64,000 nucleotides of DNA from Eudromia elegans (taxonomy: Eukaryota > Chordata > Aves > Tinamiformes > Tinamidae): the NCBI GenBank assembly GCA_003342815.1, contig PTEX01000015.1:2298461-2362460 (forward strand), in the 5' to 3' direction. The notes under the pieces were generated by a model. It made no database searches and was not told the origin of the DNA. It saw only the letters and a list, made by a program, of their open reading frames with translations. The position numbers and the translations under genes were made by a program. Of the stretch, positions 25,481 through 37,290 are shown piece after piece (position 1 is the first letter of the stretch; every line of letters starts with the position of its first letter).

Positions 25481-25639
25481 AAACAAGGAAGATGGGAAGA
25501 AGACCTGCAAAATCCCGAGCCTTTCTCCATATTCCAGTTGTGCAAAAAGAAATATGATCTGTGAGGGACTGGGCTGAATTTAGGAATATTTTTTTGCAGG
25601 AGGAGAAGTCCTTCAGAAGTAGATGCTAACCAGGGAGCA

Positions 25640-25760
25640 GAGCAGACTGCATACAGCAGTATGCATATTAATCAGTCCTTGCTCTAACTTGGTGGCTATT
25701 AATTAAAGAAGCTTTCTCTCTTGCACTTCCTCCACTATTGTCTTAGGCAAATTTGCCCAA
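25640..25760. other. Possible conserved noncoding element
   Basis: Holds ATGCATATTAATC (octamer-like POU and homeodomain cores) and CTATTAATTAAAG in non-repetitive sequence. Judged by texture only. Confidence 0.2.
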
Positions 25761-28424
25761 ATGTGTGTTTTTAATAATACTGTGCAACTGTTGTTTTAAA
25801 ATTGCTCTGAGGTGCAGCGTTATCTGCCAAAGTTCTCTCGAGGCACTTACAGCAGGAATGCTAACTCCCATTAGCTCTGCTGGTCATTGCTATTAACACT
25901 GATCCAGTGAAAAAATGAAGAAAGAAAATACACTTTTTAGTGGATGAAAAAGACTGATTAATTTGCACAGTAGTGTCAAATGCTTTGTCGTTATTTGGTG
26001 AGTTGTCACAGATAAGGTAGATTCCCTTGGTTTAAGGGTACCATTTTGAAACACGGTTGCAGTTAAAGGAGATTTACAGTACTCTTTTTTTAAAAAAAAA
26101 CACATAAAAATGTATTGGAGTGAGAAAAGAGGATCAAAAAGAAGTAAAATAAGGAGGCAGATTGTGTCTGAACACTCTGCCTGGGTTGTCCTGTGCCAGG
26201 GCAGAGAAGGTTGTACCTGCAACAAGATGCATGTTGGTTGGGATGCCATGTAATTTGCGTAACTCCCTTTTCTTCATAAGTAGCCTCATACTTGAACCAT
26301 AGGCCTGGTGTTATTTCACAGATTATGGGTTCTGGAAAAATGGAATGGACAATCCAAGTCATCAGGTAATTTCCTCAGAGCTAGAGCTGATCAGCAGATG
26401 AAAAGACAAGGTAGACAGCAGGAGAGAAGTAGTGACTAGTGTCTTTGTATGCCAAAGTCCTGAGATGTAGTAGGTTTTTAGCACCTACCATTTTGCAATG
26501 GAGATATTATGTAGTTCTTCCAAAAAAAACCCTTTTCTTTCCCCGCAGTGATTCGTGCTGATTGCAAAGTAAATTGGCCTTTTAAGAAAATTTTAAAGCT
26601 CCCTTTTTTTTTCTGTTATGTTTTTCTTTATGTTTAGAAGCGTAAATCACATTTTGCCTAACTTGAGCAGGCAACCAACTGTTGCCATCTTTTCCATGGG
26701 CTCTTGTTTAATGCTTAGTTTCCTGGGGACTAGAATAGGTCAGAAATGCATTAAAAGCTCTGTGTAACTTTGGGGCTATTCAAGAAACTGTGTCTTCTTA
26801 TTTTGTGTTATCGTATACAGTTATGCAAATTGAGGTGCTTCTTCGGGGCTAGCAAAAGATGGTATCGTATTTTAATATAGTTTCCTCAAAGGCAATAATC
26901 ATTTGTATTCTGAAGTCTAATATAATTATAAATTAGATTCCTAATAGATTTTTTTTTTCCTGGATTCATGATACTTGAATCTGTTTCTTTGTTAGTGCTT
27001 TGTTGTAATGGTATCTCTTCTACAAGGTTACTTTATTTTACATAAAACCCCTCATAATACCCTTGTTACAATTAAATTTCTTTATAAGAGTGTAAATAGA
27101 AGAAATTCAACAATGTGCTGTAAAATACTGCACTCAGACATCTTTGTGATGGGTTTTACTGAGAATTCGCAGCAAAAGGAATCACAAATTAACTCCAGCT
27201 CCCACCCAGACTGCCCGGTCTGGCCTGTACATGAGCACGGTGGGCGTTCATACATCCAGGTGCGGGCTGGATCTAATGGCTAGATGACTTTCCAAGCTTC
27301 TGTGTCGCTCAAACCTTTCTGGGGAGTGTTTTTGGAGAATTACAATTATAACCAGCTTATTGTAATTACCTAGCAGCTATTTGACTTCGGGTGGAATCGA
27401 TTCACAGAGCAGCATATACTTTGGAGGCATACTGTGCCAAAGAAAACCTGCTTTTGCTTTGCTCTTTTGTTGGATTTTCTTGAAAGCAAAACTCTTTTCT
27501 TGCCTGAAGGAAGAGCATTACTGTATTACCAGCAGTAAACCCTTAGCTGGATCTTCCTCTGACTAACCCCACTTCGCTCTTTGCAGGAGAAATAAATGAA
27601 AGTTGGCAACAGGAAAACTTGTGCCTCTGAGTGAAAGCAAATTATATCGATTTCTTTAGCAACAAATTTGTGACCTGAAGGATTTTGGACTACACACAGT
27701 ATAGCGACAGTATATATGGGCTGCAGTATAGCTGGATATGTTAGGTAACCTTTTGGTTCTTTGTCTGGCCTTTAGGTCGGAAAGGGAAGGCAGTTGCCAC
27801 AGGATGTCATCTTATGGTTCTCCCACTTGCCTTGCCTTAGTTCATACCACTAAATCTGATAGTGACAGCTTTCCAAGGGAAAGGGAAGGTCTGATTACAG
27901 CCTCCTTGTGAGTAAGATTATTCTTTCTGTGAGTGCTAATCCATGTTTTCTCTGACTTTGTAGGACAGAATTTTAAACTAAGCAGGGGACAGCTGCTCCC
28001 TTTTGTTTACGGACAGTTAATGTGTAAGTGCTAGGCACATGCATATAATAGTTATTGCACCGAGTGGGGTGTTTTGCAGCTGTGCTAGGTCATATCAGCA
28101 TGCCAACAGACTCGTGCAAACCAAGAGTTCCCCACTGAGGAGCATACGTTTTGCTTGAGAGAGAGATACTCTGATGTTGTTAGTTCTGTTTTGTGAATAA
28201 CTCCTTTCTAAGATTTGGCATCGCAAGCTCACCTCTGTGGGGAGGCACATCTATTAAAGAAAGCATCAACAGTGTTTGAGAATAGAGCTAATAAGTTTTA
28301 CTTACAAATTAATTGCAAATAGATGTGTGCTGTCATCTGTCTTGTTTTAGTACTGACTGCCTGGGAGTATTAAGTGAATTGAGACTTGCAGTAGTTTTAC
28401 AGAGAGAGAAGCTTTCTTTTTATA
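25761..28424. other. Intron 2, no gene or clear repeat
   Basis: AT-rich, with short homopolymers (near 26086 and 26607). No recognisable element. Confidence 0.45.
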
Positions 28425-28545
28425 CAAACGTGAAACAGAAATAGAGAGAGGCTACTCTGAAGTCATACCAAAGGTCCATGACAAGGTAGAGACCTGGATC
28501 CAAGTGTCTCCAAGTATCTACCCAGCCCCCAACACCTGGCCAGCC
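28425..28545 (-). repeat. Decayed MIR SINE, reverse orientation
   Basis: Reading along + the order is GAAACAGAAATAGAGAGAGG, then a CTGAAGT block, CCAAAGGTCC, GACAAGGTAGAG, CCTGGATCC, CTCCAAG. This follows the reverse complement of MIR (GAAACTGAGGCACAGAGAGG ... CCCAAGGTCACACAG ... CCCAGGTCT). Divergence is heavy but the block order holds over about 100 bases. Confidence 0.45.
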
Positions 28546-28651
28546 TTTTCTTGCAGTAGAAATCTGCAGTGGCATATTTTGGCCTTAAGACAGCTAGAGT
28601 TAATCCTTCCATACCATTACTAATTAAATAATGTCCTCATTTAATAATACT

Positions 28652-28732
28652 GGCAGAGACTTTCAAACTTACAAGCCTTAGGGACTCGGATGTCTTGCTT
28701 CTATTCATTTTAATGGGAAATACGCTATTTTA
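28652..28732. repeat. Possible ancient CR1/L3-type repeat relic
   Basis: GACTTTCAAACTTACAAGCC, then TTAGGGACTC and ATTCATTTTAATGGGAAAT recall the tail of an old reptile/bird repeat family (typical wording: actttcaaaa..cttaggcac..cattgaaatcaatggga). Family name is from memory and uncertain. Confidence 0.3.
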
Positions 28733-31618
28733 GTCATTGTGCCGTGAGTGTGTGTGTAACAGTGAACATATCAGAGAATGCGAATGAATCAGTCGTCTGA
28801 CATGTTTAGTTCAGTGTCATTGTTTAAAGGAAAATGTACAGCTTACACTATGATTTCAGAATTTAACTGCTACTTATCATAATAGTCTTTGATCAGATTT
28901 CGACAGTGTAACTTGAAAAGTGAGTTAATATTTGACATAAAGTCAATAAAAAGACTTTGTGGGCGGGCAAGGAAAAAGGAATGCTGAAGACAGAGGTTAA
29001 AGAGTAAAAATGTGGATCAAGATTTTGGATACTTATCCGTGGCCATTGATTCTTACTTCTGTCCTGGTCTTGCACTTGAAAATTCTGTTTGTTGGATGAG
29101 CAGATGTGAAGAACCTCCTGTGAGAGCTGCAGGAAGGTGTGAGAGTCTGCCACTATGCTCTGGACATGCTGAATATGTGATCAGTACAGTCAGCTACTTT
29201 GGGAACCAGAAGAACAGTATGTCCCACAGTATTTTGAACATCCTGAAATGAGTTACATGAGAAAAGATCCTATGGGTCATCACATGGAATATTTGCTTAG
29301 CTGAGAGATGTGTTTTATCATCAGAAGTGACCACAGTGGAAATACCTCTACAGGAGTGAGTTCACCTGTACCTGATGAGGATTATGGCTGAGTGTCCTGG
29401 AAGGAAAATAAGATAAATGGGAAAAAAATAGTAGGAAGCGATGGAGAAAATCCTTGAGAAACACTAAGTTGCCAAGGTAGGTGAAGTGTTTGCCTGAGAG
29501 ACGTTGCAGTTCAGCAGTGGGCAAGGAGAGCCTCTAGTCCTCAGGCTGTGCGGCTTGCAGTGCTTCACCCGGTTATCTTTTGCACTAAGGTCACTGTGTT
29601 TGAAGTCCATGGCGGTGACTTGGCCATTCGTGACAATTTTGAGTTGCCTCCATGCAGAGACACAATTTAAAGGGGCCTGCTCTGGGTTGCACAGTCTGTG
29701 GGGAGGACTCTCGAACGCTCCTTGCCTGAAGGGAGGTCAGAGCCTCTGGCAGTTTTTCTCTCCAAGATGTCATGAACTGAGTATTTTTAATGCCAGATTT
29801 GGCAGCAATGTAAGAATTTCCAGCATGGAGGATTCCTGTGCTTTCTAGAGACCTTACTAGGCCCAAACTGTTATAGTCGTATTTAGACGTGACAACTTCA
29901 TGGTGCCTATTTATCAAAATATAAAGAGATACTTTTATAGCAAAGCCAAAACTCATTACAATGGGGGAGAGAAAGTAGTAAGATTATGTCAAACTCTTCC
30001 TGCTTCCCCTGCTTCATTAAATATTTCCAGCAGTGCTTCCTGTAACCTATGGCTCCTAATGGAAAATTGAAGTATTATTATTGTCACAACTACCCATCAG
30101 AAAGGCCCAGAACTGCCAGCTATTCCTCCCTCCAGAGACACATTCGGTAATAAAACATGAGCAATAAAGTTGGCCCTCATGCTGGCTGGTTTTAGAAGTG
30201 CAAATATGCCTTGCTGGTGAGAGTGCAAGTTTTCAGGGTTTATCCAGGATCCAAGGCATATCTGCTGTATTGCTGGGAATATTTTTGCTAACCAGTGAAC
30301 AGCCACAAAGACTTAAAATGCTGAAGCAATTTAATATTCACTACAGAGGCTGATGCAGCTTCTTTACACAGGGAGAGCGAGTGCTGTGTAATGCCAGGTC
30401 AAGATGTGGGCCTGTAAAAGAAGGAAAACAAATGTGCCAAGCACTGAGGCTACAGCAGTAGCCCAACTAGCATCATTTCCGTGTGACTGACACAGAAAAG
30501 ACTGGGAGAAAAAATGGTGAGATAAAACAATAAAGGGGTTTCCACGGCATTTTTAGGATGTTTCTCCATTTTGAAATGGAACATGGGGCAAAAATTCCCA
30601 AGCTCATTCCAGCTGATCCAGCTCTGGAAGCGTGAATATTGTCTTGGCACCGTTTGGCACTGCTCTCGTGCTAGCTCCCTGTGTTAAGAGGCCAGGCTTT
30701 GTTTTGGTGCTGTACCTTATGGATGTGTGGTGTGCTCAGAGGCATGTGGGGCATTTCATCAAGTTCTGTTGTTTTGGATCTGCATCTTCAAACGCTTTGC
30801 TCAACACATTTTGAGGGAGAAGAAATCAAGTTAATAGGGAAGGGCCAGGGATTTTTCACATCCCCGGGACAGACAAGGATCCTGACCTATCCTGCAGCTG
30901 TGGTCTGACATGAGGACACGTGCCTCTTGTTTCCTTTCATCTGCGACAAAAATGATGATTAATCTTCGTTGCAGCAGCTCGCGGGATCCCCAGAATCCAG
31001 CAGAGAACCGCATTGTACACCACACCTTTCTCCCCAAGCTCGTAGTGTGAATATACGATGGGAAGAGGGAGGAAAAGCAGGGGGAGCAGAAAATGGGGCT
31101 GAGGAGCCAGGACATCGGGGACATGATCCCAGTGATGAGCAGCATGCTGGCTGGGCCTCGGCAGGGCCTGGGGTGCCTGAGGTCCTCCTGAGCCAGCATG
31201 CATCAGTCTGCAAAACGGCTGCGAGTGCAATTAACTCCCCTTAGCGTTCTCGTTGCCTTGGTCCGATCTGTCACACTTCAATACAAGCTAAACAGCAGTC
31301 TTTGAAATTCAGTGAAAAAATATGTGAAATATGTGTGTGGCAACAGCTGCTACTTTTTAGTCTTTGCTTGCAACACAGGAAATGCCTGAGCAGAAATGAC
31401 CAGTGTCCTTCCAACCAGCTGATGTCCTCTCAGGAAGAGTAAGTGCCACTCTGTCCAGCTCCTGAGAACAGATGAGGCTAACTGGGTGTTTTATTGCTCA
31501 CAGAGAGGCAAGGAGTAGAACTGGGGAACAGAGATAGTAGGTAGGTGTGAGTGATGTGTTCACCCAGTGTTGTGTTTGCTCGTTTCTTTATACAAAGAAC
31601 CAGGAATTAAGGTCATTA
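28733..31618. other. Intron 2, no gene or clear repeat
   Basis: Includes several unremarkable frames (114 codons at 29504-29848 +; 122 codons at 30831-31199 -) with no domain that I recognise. 30960-31200 is moderately GC-rich. Confidence 0.45.
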
Positions 31619-31800
31619 TAGGAAAAAAAAAAGTAAACAAAAATAGGAAAAATATAACAGAAAAGAAACACACAAAATCCAGGTGATCATCCACCAGAGA
31701 GAAAGTAAAAATAAAATAAAAATTAAACAAAATAAAACCCTCTCTTTAGTTAAAAATGAGGCAAAGGTAATCAAATGTAAAGAAATAGGAAAAAAAAAAG
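31619..31800. repeat. A-rich low-complexity block
   Basis: About 180 bases dominated by A, with repeated AAAATA, AAACA and AAAAT motifs and few pyrimidines apart from a CCACCAGAG interruption. It is an asymmetric purine-rich strand rather than a clean microsatellite. Confidence 0.75.
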
Positions 31801-32879
31801 GGTTGACAAAGTCTTATTTAAGCAATAGATGATATAAAAAAACAGACAGATACTGGTCTGTCTACATACATGATGGTTTTATATAAGGTATATAAATCTA
31901 AAAAACCTGATATGATCCATCAAGGGGAATGCCTGGTTTTATCTGAGGATATTAGCAGAGTAAGTATTTCAGAGACTTGGCAGAGGGAAACTCTTCAGCC
32001 TTGGCATCCTACCACACAACAGTGGAGTAAGTCTCAGCATTGGAGGAAAGTTCCTCTACATTAAGAGTGCAGAGAGTTCACTCTGCCAGAAGGAACCCAG
32101 CACCCAGGGGACTGAAATCCCGGATCCAAACAGAGGGAAGGAAATCCTACAGCTCCACTACCCTCTGCTTGATCTGGATCAGGACGGGGATAGTGAATAG
32201 CTGAAAGAGATGGGAGAAGAAGGAAATCAAAAAGGCGGCAACGGCAAGAGACATATGGTAGGGTGCGTTACAAAGAAAAGAGATAAACACCCTGTAAATG
32301 CATGATTCAAAATACAACTATAGCAAAGCTATTAGTATTGTTTGGAAATCCATCATTGTTTTAAGATCAAAAGTAAAAAGCTGCTAAAGAAATGCTTAAT
32401 TTCAAAATGGAAAATTACACAAAGCTGAGGCAATTTGCTGGAATCAACTCTAAAGGAGCAAATGTGGTAAGAAAAAAAAAAGAATTGGTGAAAATTTCTT
32501 AACACTTAAAAGCAATTAAACCTACAAGCTGGAATGGAAAATCAGCAAATTAAATGTTTCTGTTGCAAATAGAAAAGACCACCTTAAGAAAGTGGACTCG
32601 TGTCCAAACCGATAGCGAAGAACATAAACACAGGGAAAGGTCCATGGAGCGTTGTTGCAAGAGAGATGTCCCCTGCAGCTCTGGAAGCCCCGCTGCAGAC
32701 TGCGGGAAGCTGGGTGTACGCGCTGAGACAAACCTCTGCCTGCACGCTGCTTTCGTGATCACTCCTTTATTGTCACGGAGCACTCAGAGGTGCATGAAGA
32801 AGGACGACCTGGGCCTTCGCTCTGTCCGATTCTCATATATGCCCTTATGGGAACATTTATAGGTTTTTTTTGGGCTGAG
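31801..32879. other. Intron 2, no gene recognised
   Basis: Continues A-rich to about 32560. A TTTATAG motif near 32856 lies just before the next GC patch. Confidence 0.45.
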
Positions 32880-33025
32880 AGGGCATTGCTCCAGGGCGCG
32901 GATGGATGGGGCACAGCTGGGGCTGCCTTCGAAGGCGGCGCGGGGCGATGCGGCTTTGCTGCCCGCCAGCTGTGTGGCCTCTCTGCTGCATCGCCGGAGC
33001 CACGCCGCGTATCGTCGTGTTCCCT
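32880..33025. other. GC-rich CpG patch
   Basis: CpG-rich centre at 32897-33008 in AT-rich surroundings, with several short frames open on both strands and no recognisable product. TTTATAG lies about 25-40 bases before its left edge. Confidence 0.4.
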
Positions 33026-34329
33026 TGGTTTTGATCTTCGGAGTCTGCCGTGTTCTCGTTCTTTGGGGCTTGAAAGCATTTAGCTACTGGGCTTTCTCAG
33101 GGTCATAACGTGTTTGCGCTGAGAAATGAAGGAGGCTGTTTTTCTTTCGAATGCCAGTGCAAATCACGGACAAACAGCAAAGAAAGGAGCCCTCATTAGT
33201 CATAACAGTCCTTGTGGAAAGCAAATATTGAGCAGGCACATGTTAGGAAGTGTCTTATGTCAGAGCCGCTCTCAGGAAAGGCTGATGGGGAAGTTTTCCG
33301 TGTCATATCGTGCAGCAGTGCTCATTCTGCTCCACGGATGCTGATTTCATTAGGGGTTAGCTAAAAAACGAGATTCATTTGGAAGGCAATTACCCTTTTG
33401 CTTCCATCCCTGCAGTTTCTCAGACAGATGGGTGACTGGATAAAAGTTGACAACCATAGAAAATGAGTCCAAGAGTGGGGAAAATATTGTAGCCCAATGA
33501 TTCTCCCTTACTCCTTATGCCAGGAGGTAAACCCCACATTTTAAAAACTGTTTGATCGGTGAAATTCATGTTTTTGGTGTTGGATATAGAGAAGGTTAAA
33601 TGCAGTAAGTACAAATAAGGCTAGGCTTGAGCATTGTGAGCTGAGCTTGTATTTTTTTGCATCTGGACTTTTGATTTTGAAATTACCTTTTTTTCACTAT
33701 TTTCTTAAAAATTCAATTCTAGTAGTGTAGAAATAGTGAAATGCAGCAGCTGTTACACAACATCATTATATGCTAAGCCAGTGGAGTAAAGGTAGTGTCT
33801 GACTGGGAAATCTGCCTGAGAAAAAAAAAATTGTTATTTGTGCTTTAGATTTGAATGTCTTGAGATCTGGTATTAGTCCCTGTGTATCCATAGAGATTTT
33901 TAAAAGAGTTAACAAAGGAATATTTATTACACCATAGACCTAAGTATTTTAGCACAGTGAAACAGAGATCAAGCTAACAATCTAAAACATAAAAGAGCTG
34001 GCATTTTTTTCCTATGTCTTGTGGCATTTAAGAAATGTCACTTGACATAGTACGCAGTGCTTTGGTTTCCTTAACAAAAGGGAAGAAGGTGATGCATGTG
34101 AGGGAAATGACATGGTAGGTGGCTCTGGAGGCTAGCCAGGCTTCTGCAAATAAGAGGGCACTCAAGAGAACATTGCAGGAGTAAGCAGGTCGTGTGTTAG
34201 GAAGCAATCCCGTTCATTAGTATTTTACATTTTGGTAATACCTAGAGAGATTGTATGAAACTAATAAACATCTGAGGTGGTGTATACAGTTTTCAGTAGG
34301 CAAAGGAGCTACAGAAGGCGTGGAAGGTT
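33026..34329. other. Intron 2, nothing recognised
   Basis: AT-rich, no ORF of note, no clear repeats. Confidence 0.45.
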
Positions 34330-34560
34330 TTCTGCAGCTAATGCAGAAGCAGAGCAGGGACGTGGTCCCTGTTCGGTGCCCCAGCTGCTGCGGGTGGTGG
34401 AAGCGACGACCAAAGCCACCTCTCAGAGGTGCCCCATGGGGCCCCAGCCCAGGGCACGGGCCTGACGCGAGGTGCGTGTCCCCAGCAGGTCCTGCTGTCC
34501 CAGCAGCCGCAGCGGAGAGCGTCGCTTCTTCCCTAAGGCCGTACCGCACATTACGTGACC
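34330..34560. other. GC-rich patch
   Basis: Moderately CpG-rich, with frames open on both strands (120 codons +, 117 codons -). No known protein similarity is visible. Confidence 0.38.
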
Positions 34561-35586
34561 CTGCTTTCATACTGCCCCTTGCAGAGGGGCATACTGCTCA
34601 TACTGCTCTGTAGAGCTCTGAGCCACCACAAGAGTCAGGCCTTTGGAGGGGAATTTTTTGACTGAATCCTGAATGCTTCGTTCACACAGTTAGGGATTTT
34701 TCTGCTTTAAAATTGATTTCCTCTTGGGTCTTCACTGTGCCTTCTCTTTTTTTTATATTTAAGGGGCTTTATCCTATATTCTGTAGTCAGAAAAATAAGT
34801 CTAAGAGCATTATAAAGTTACTTATATCTGGAAGAGAATATATTTCTGTTCTTTTGCAATGACTTCAACTTTTCTATGCATTTGTAAATGTATATTTGTG
34901 TGTGCATATCTACATCTGTTTATATATTTAGGTATTATGCTTGTCATCAGTTTCCAGCATACTTTTTTTTTATGGAGAGGGAAAGAAAACAGCAAAAAAT
35001 GAGCACATCAGTTAGAGATGTTTCTGACATGAACTCCAGGATGCCCTGTGTCTTGTAATATTTTTTCATAAGTACTGGAAGCTCTTCTGGACTGTGATCC
35101 TGTTCCTCCAGCTTTCCAGTTGCTGCTGAAACATCACTCTGTGGAAGGAATGTATTTTCCAAATTTGGACTGTTCTGTAATCTAAGCTTGTCCCAAAATC
35201 CTTTACACTAAATGAATTTTACGTAGGTGTCTATATCACTTAAGATACTGAGCTTTGATTTTGAGGTGTGCCATTCATTCTTGAAAATATTGACTTAATA
35301 GGATTACTGTGCAACACTGTTAGGAGGAAAAAAAGGCCGTAGAAGTCTACGACTGAGTTCAGCCCTCCTTCCTGTCAGCAGGGAGCTGCTGACGCTGGGA
35401 GCTGAACTGGCTCCCCAAATCCCAGTCCTGCGAAGCGCACTGCTGCCCTAGAGTTAAGGATTCACCCTATGGCTTCAGCATCTGGAGTGGAATGTGCAAA
35501 CTGAGAATCTCCTTGTCTCCAGCTCCCTCCCACCACGAAGGCAGGAGGTCAGCAGGGGCTAACGCTCAGTTAGGCACCATTTTATG
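34561..35586. other. Intron 2, nothing recognised
   Basis: AT-rich, with a T run near 34965. Confidence 0.42.
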
Positions 35587-35720
35587 CCTAGTTGTGGCTG
35601 TGCTCAAAGCTGTGCTGTGTTGATGCAGCACTCCAACACCCAGAAGGTTAGCTGGAGGTCCTCTGTGCCTTCAGACAGTTGCCTGTGACTCAGGGATGCA
35701 CAACCTAGTCACAAATCATA
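35587..35720 (+). repeat. Dispersed repeat, copy A (unknown family)
   Basis: Shares an ordered series of blocks with 37158-37290 in the same orientation: CTA(G/A)TT(G/A)TGGCT, CTCAAAGCT, TGATGCAGCACTC, TCTGTG(C/T)C, TCAG..GTTG, GATGCA and GTC(A/G)(C/T)AAAT. Identity by eye is moderate with small indels. The family is not recognised; a copy of an old interspersed repeat fits better than recent duplication. Confidence 0.55.
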
Positions 35721-37157
35721 CAGTGCAGCTCCCAAAAGCAGCAGCAAGCCTGCATTTACCATAGGTAAGAGGAGGGGAGAACAAAGCAGGTCCTGGTGTT
35801 GTGCCCCAGGATCACCCCAGTAGTTCATGGCACTGTGCAGTTCACTCACCGCATGAGGCTGCAAGGTCAGCTGTCTGCAAGGCTTCTCCCACCCTCTTCT
35901 GTTCATACAGAAGTTGCAACTTTCTCAAAATCCTGCTAGAAAAGAGCTGAATTTGGCACAAAGCTTTCATGATCCTTTGGAAGCAGCATCCTCAGTTAGT
36001 GCTGAGATAGAAGGGAGTTGTTTCAGTGGATATACATCATGTAATGGGCTAACCATATAGAATGTAATGTGCCTTAGAAAACCAAATATATTCCACAGAA
36101 ACTTAGCCAGATAAAAGATTAATAATAATAACAACTTATTATTTCATTTCATGTCCTTGGCTTCCAAAGAAAGAGGTCTACAGCTGAGCACAGGTAGGTA
36201 TCCTCCTTCCATAATGCTGCTCCATTGCAGTATACCAGCAAAAGCATAATTCTGTTGACATGCATATAAAATATGACCTCTTGGAAACGGTCATGGTTGT
36301 TGTCCTTGAAAATGTGAGAGAGAATGTGAAACTCACCATCACATGATCTGTGGTGGGAATATGGAATCTTCTGTTCTTTCCACCACATTCCGTTACTTGT
36401 GGCTTATATATTGTGCGTAATGGTTGGAACTTAAGTATCTACAGAGCTAAGTCCTTTATCGAAATGCAGTGTTTAAGGGCAATGACTGATTAGGTGAAAT
36501 AGAGGAGACAGCCCTTTTTTTTAATCTCTCTCAACTGTCCTTTTTTAAATGAGCAAACAGTGAATCAACCTTTCTTCTAAGTCCTGGAAATCTCACTCAG
36601 GTCAGGCTCACTTACTTCTGCTGGCACATTCATGCAGTTGTGACAGATTTTGTAATTCATCTGTCTGTAAGATAAGCACGCTGGAAATTGCAGACGACTG
36701 AGTCAGAAGGAGAATAGTAATGTTAAATGGTCTTCTATGTAATCACAGCAATGAAAAACAAGTCAAAAAGCTTTTATCAGACTGAGAAAATGTAGAACAG
36801 CTCCAAAGACACTGTGAGAATGTAAATCATAATATAAATGTTACGTTTACGAAGAGAACTGCCCAGATGCATCCTCATATACTTGATGGTCTGGGTCCTC
36901 TGGTAAGAGTGGAGACCTTGTTCTCTGATCATTTTTCCAAAGCTTCATTTTCATCAGGAGTGTAATATCCAAGCTTTATGTTGCGTGATCAACTAAGGAA
37001 ATGCATCTGCCAGAGGTGGCCAGTTGGCGATCTCCATAGATCAGAGCCTGGACTGGCAATAGAAATAAAAAAAAATGCTCTTTTCCTCTCATTGCGTATT
37101 ACACAGCAGTTACATCATGCGTGCAACATGTAAGTGGCATGCTTTAACAATGTTATT
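35721..37157. other. Intron 2, nothing recognised
   Basis: AT-rich sequence between the two dispersed repeat copies. Confidence 0.42.
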
Positions 37158-37290
37158 TCTAATTATGGCTCTTCTCAAAGCTACCTGTCAAGGACACTGA
37201 TGCAGCACTCTGAGTACTCAAAAGTTCTGTGTCCCCTCAGCTGGTTGACTTTGATTCAGTGATGCAGAATCTGGTCGTAAATGCTCAGCT
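37158..37290 (+). repeat. Dispersed repeat, copy B (unknown family)
   Basis: The partner of 35587-35720, about 1.57 kb downstream in direct orientation. Similarity fades on both sides, giving a shared core of roughly 130 bases. Confidence 0.55.
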
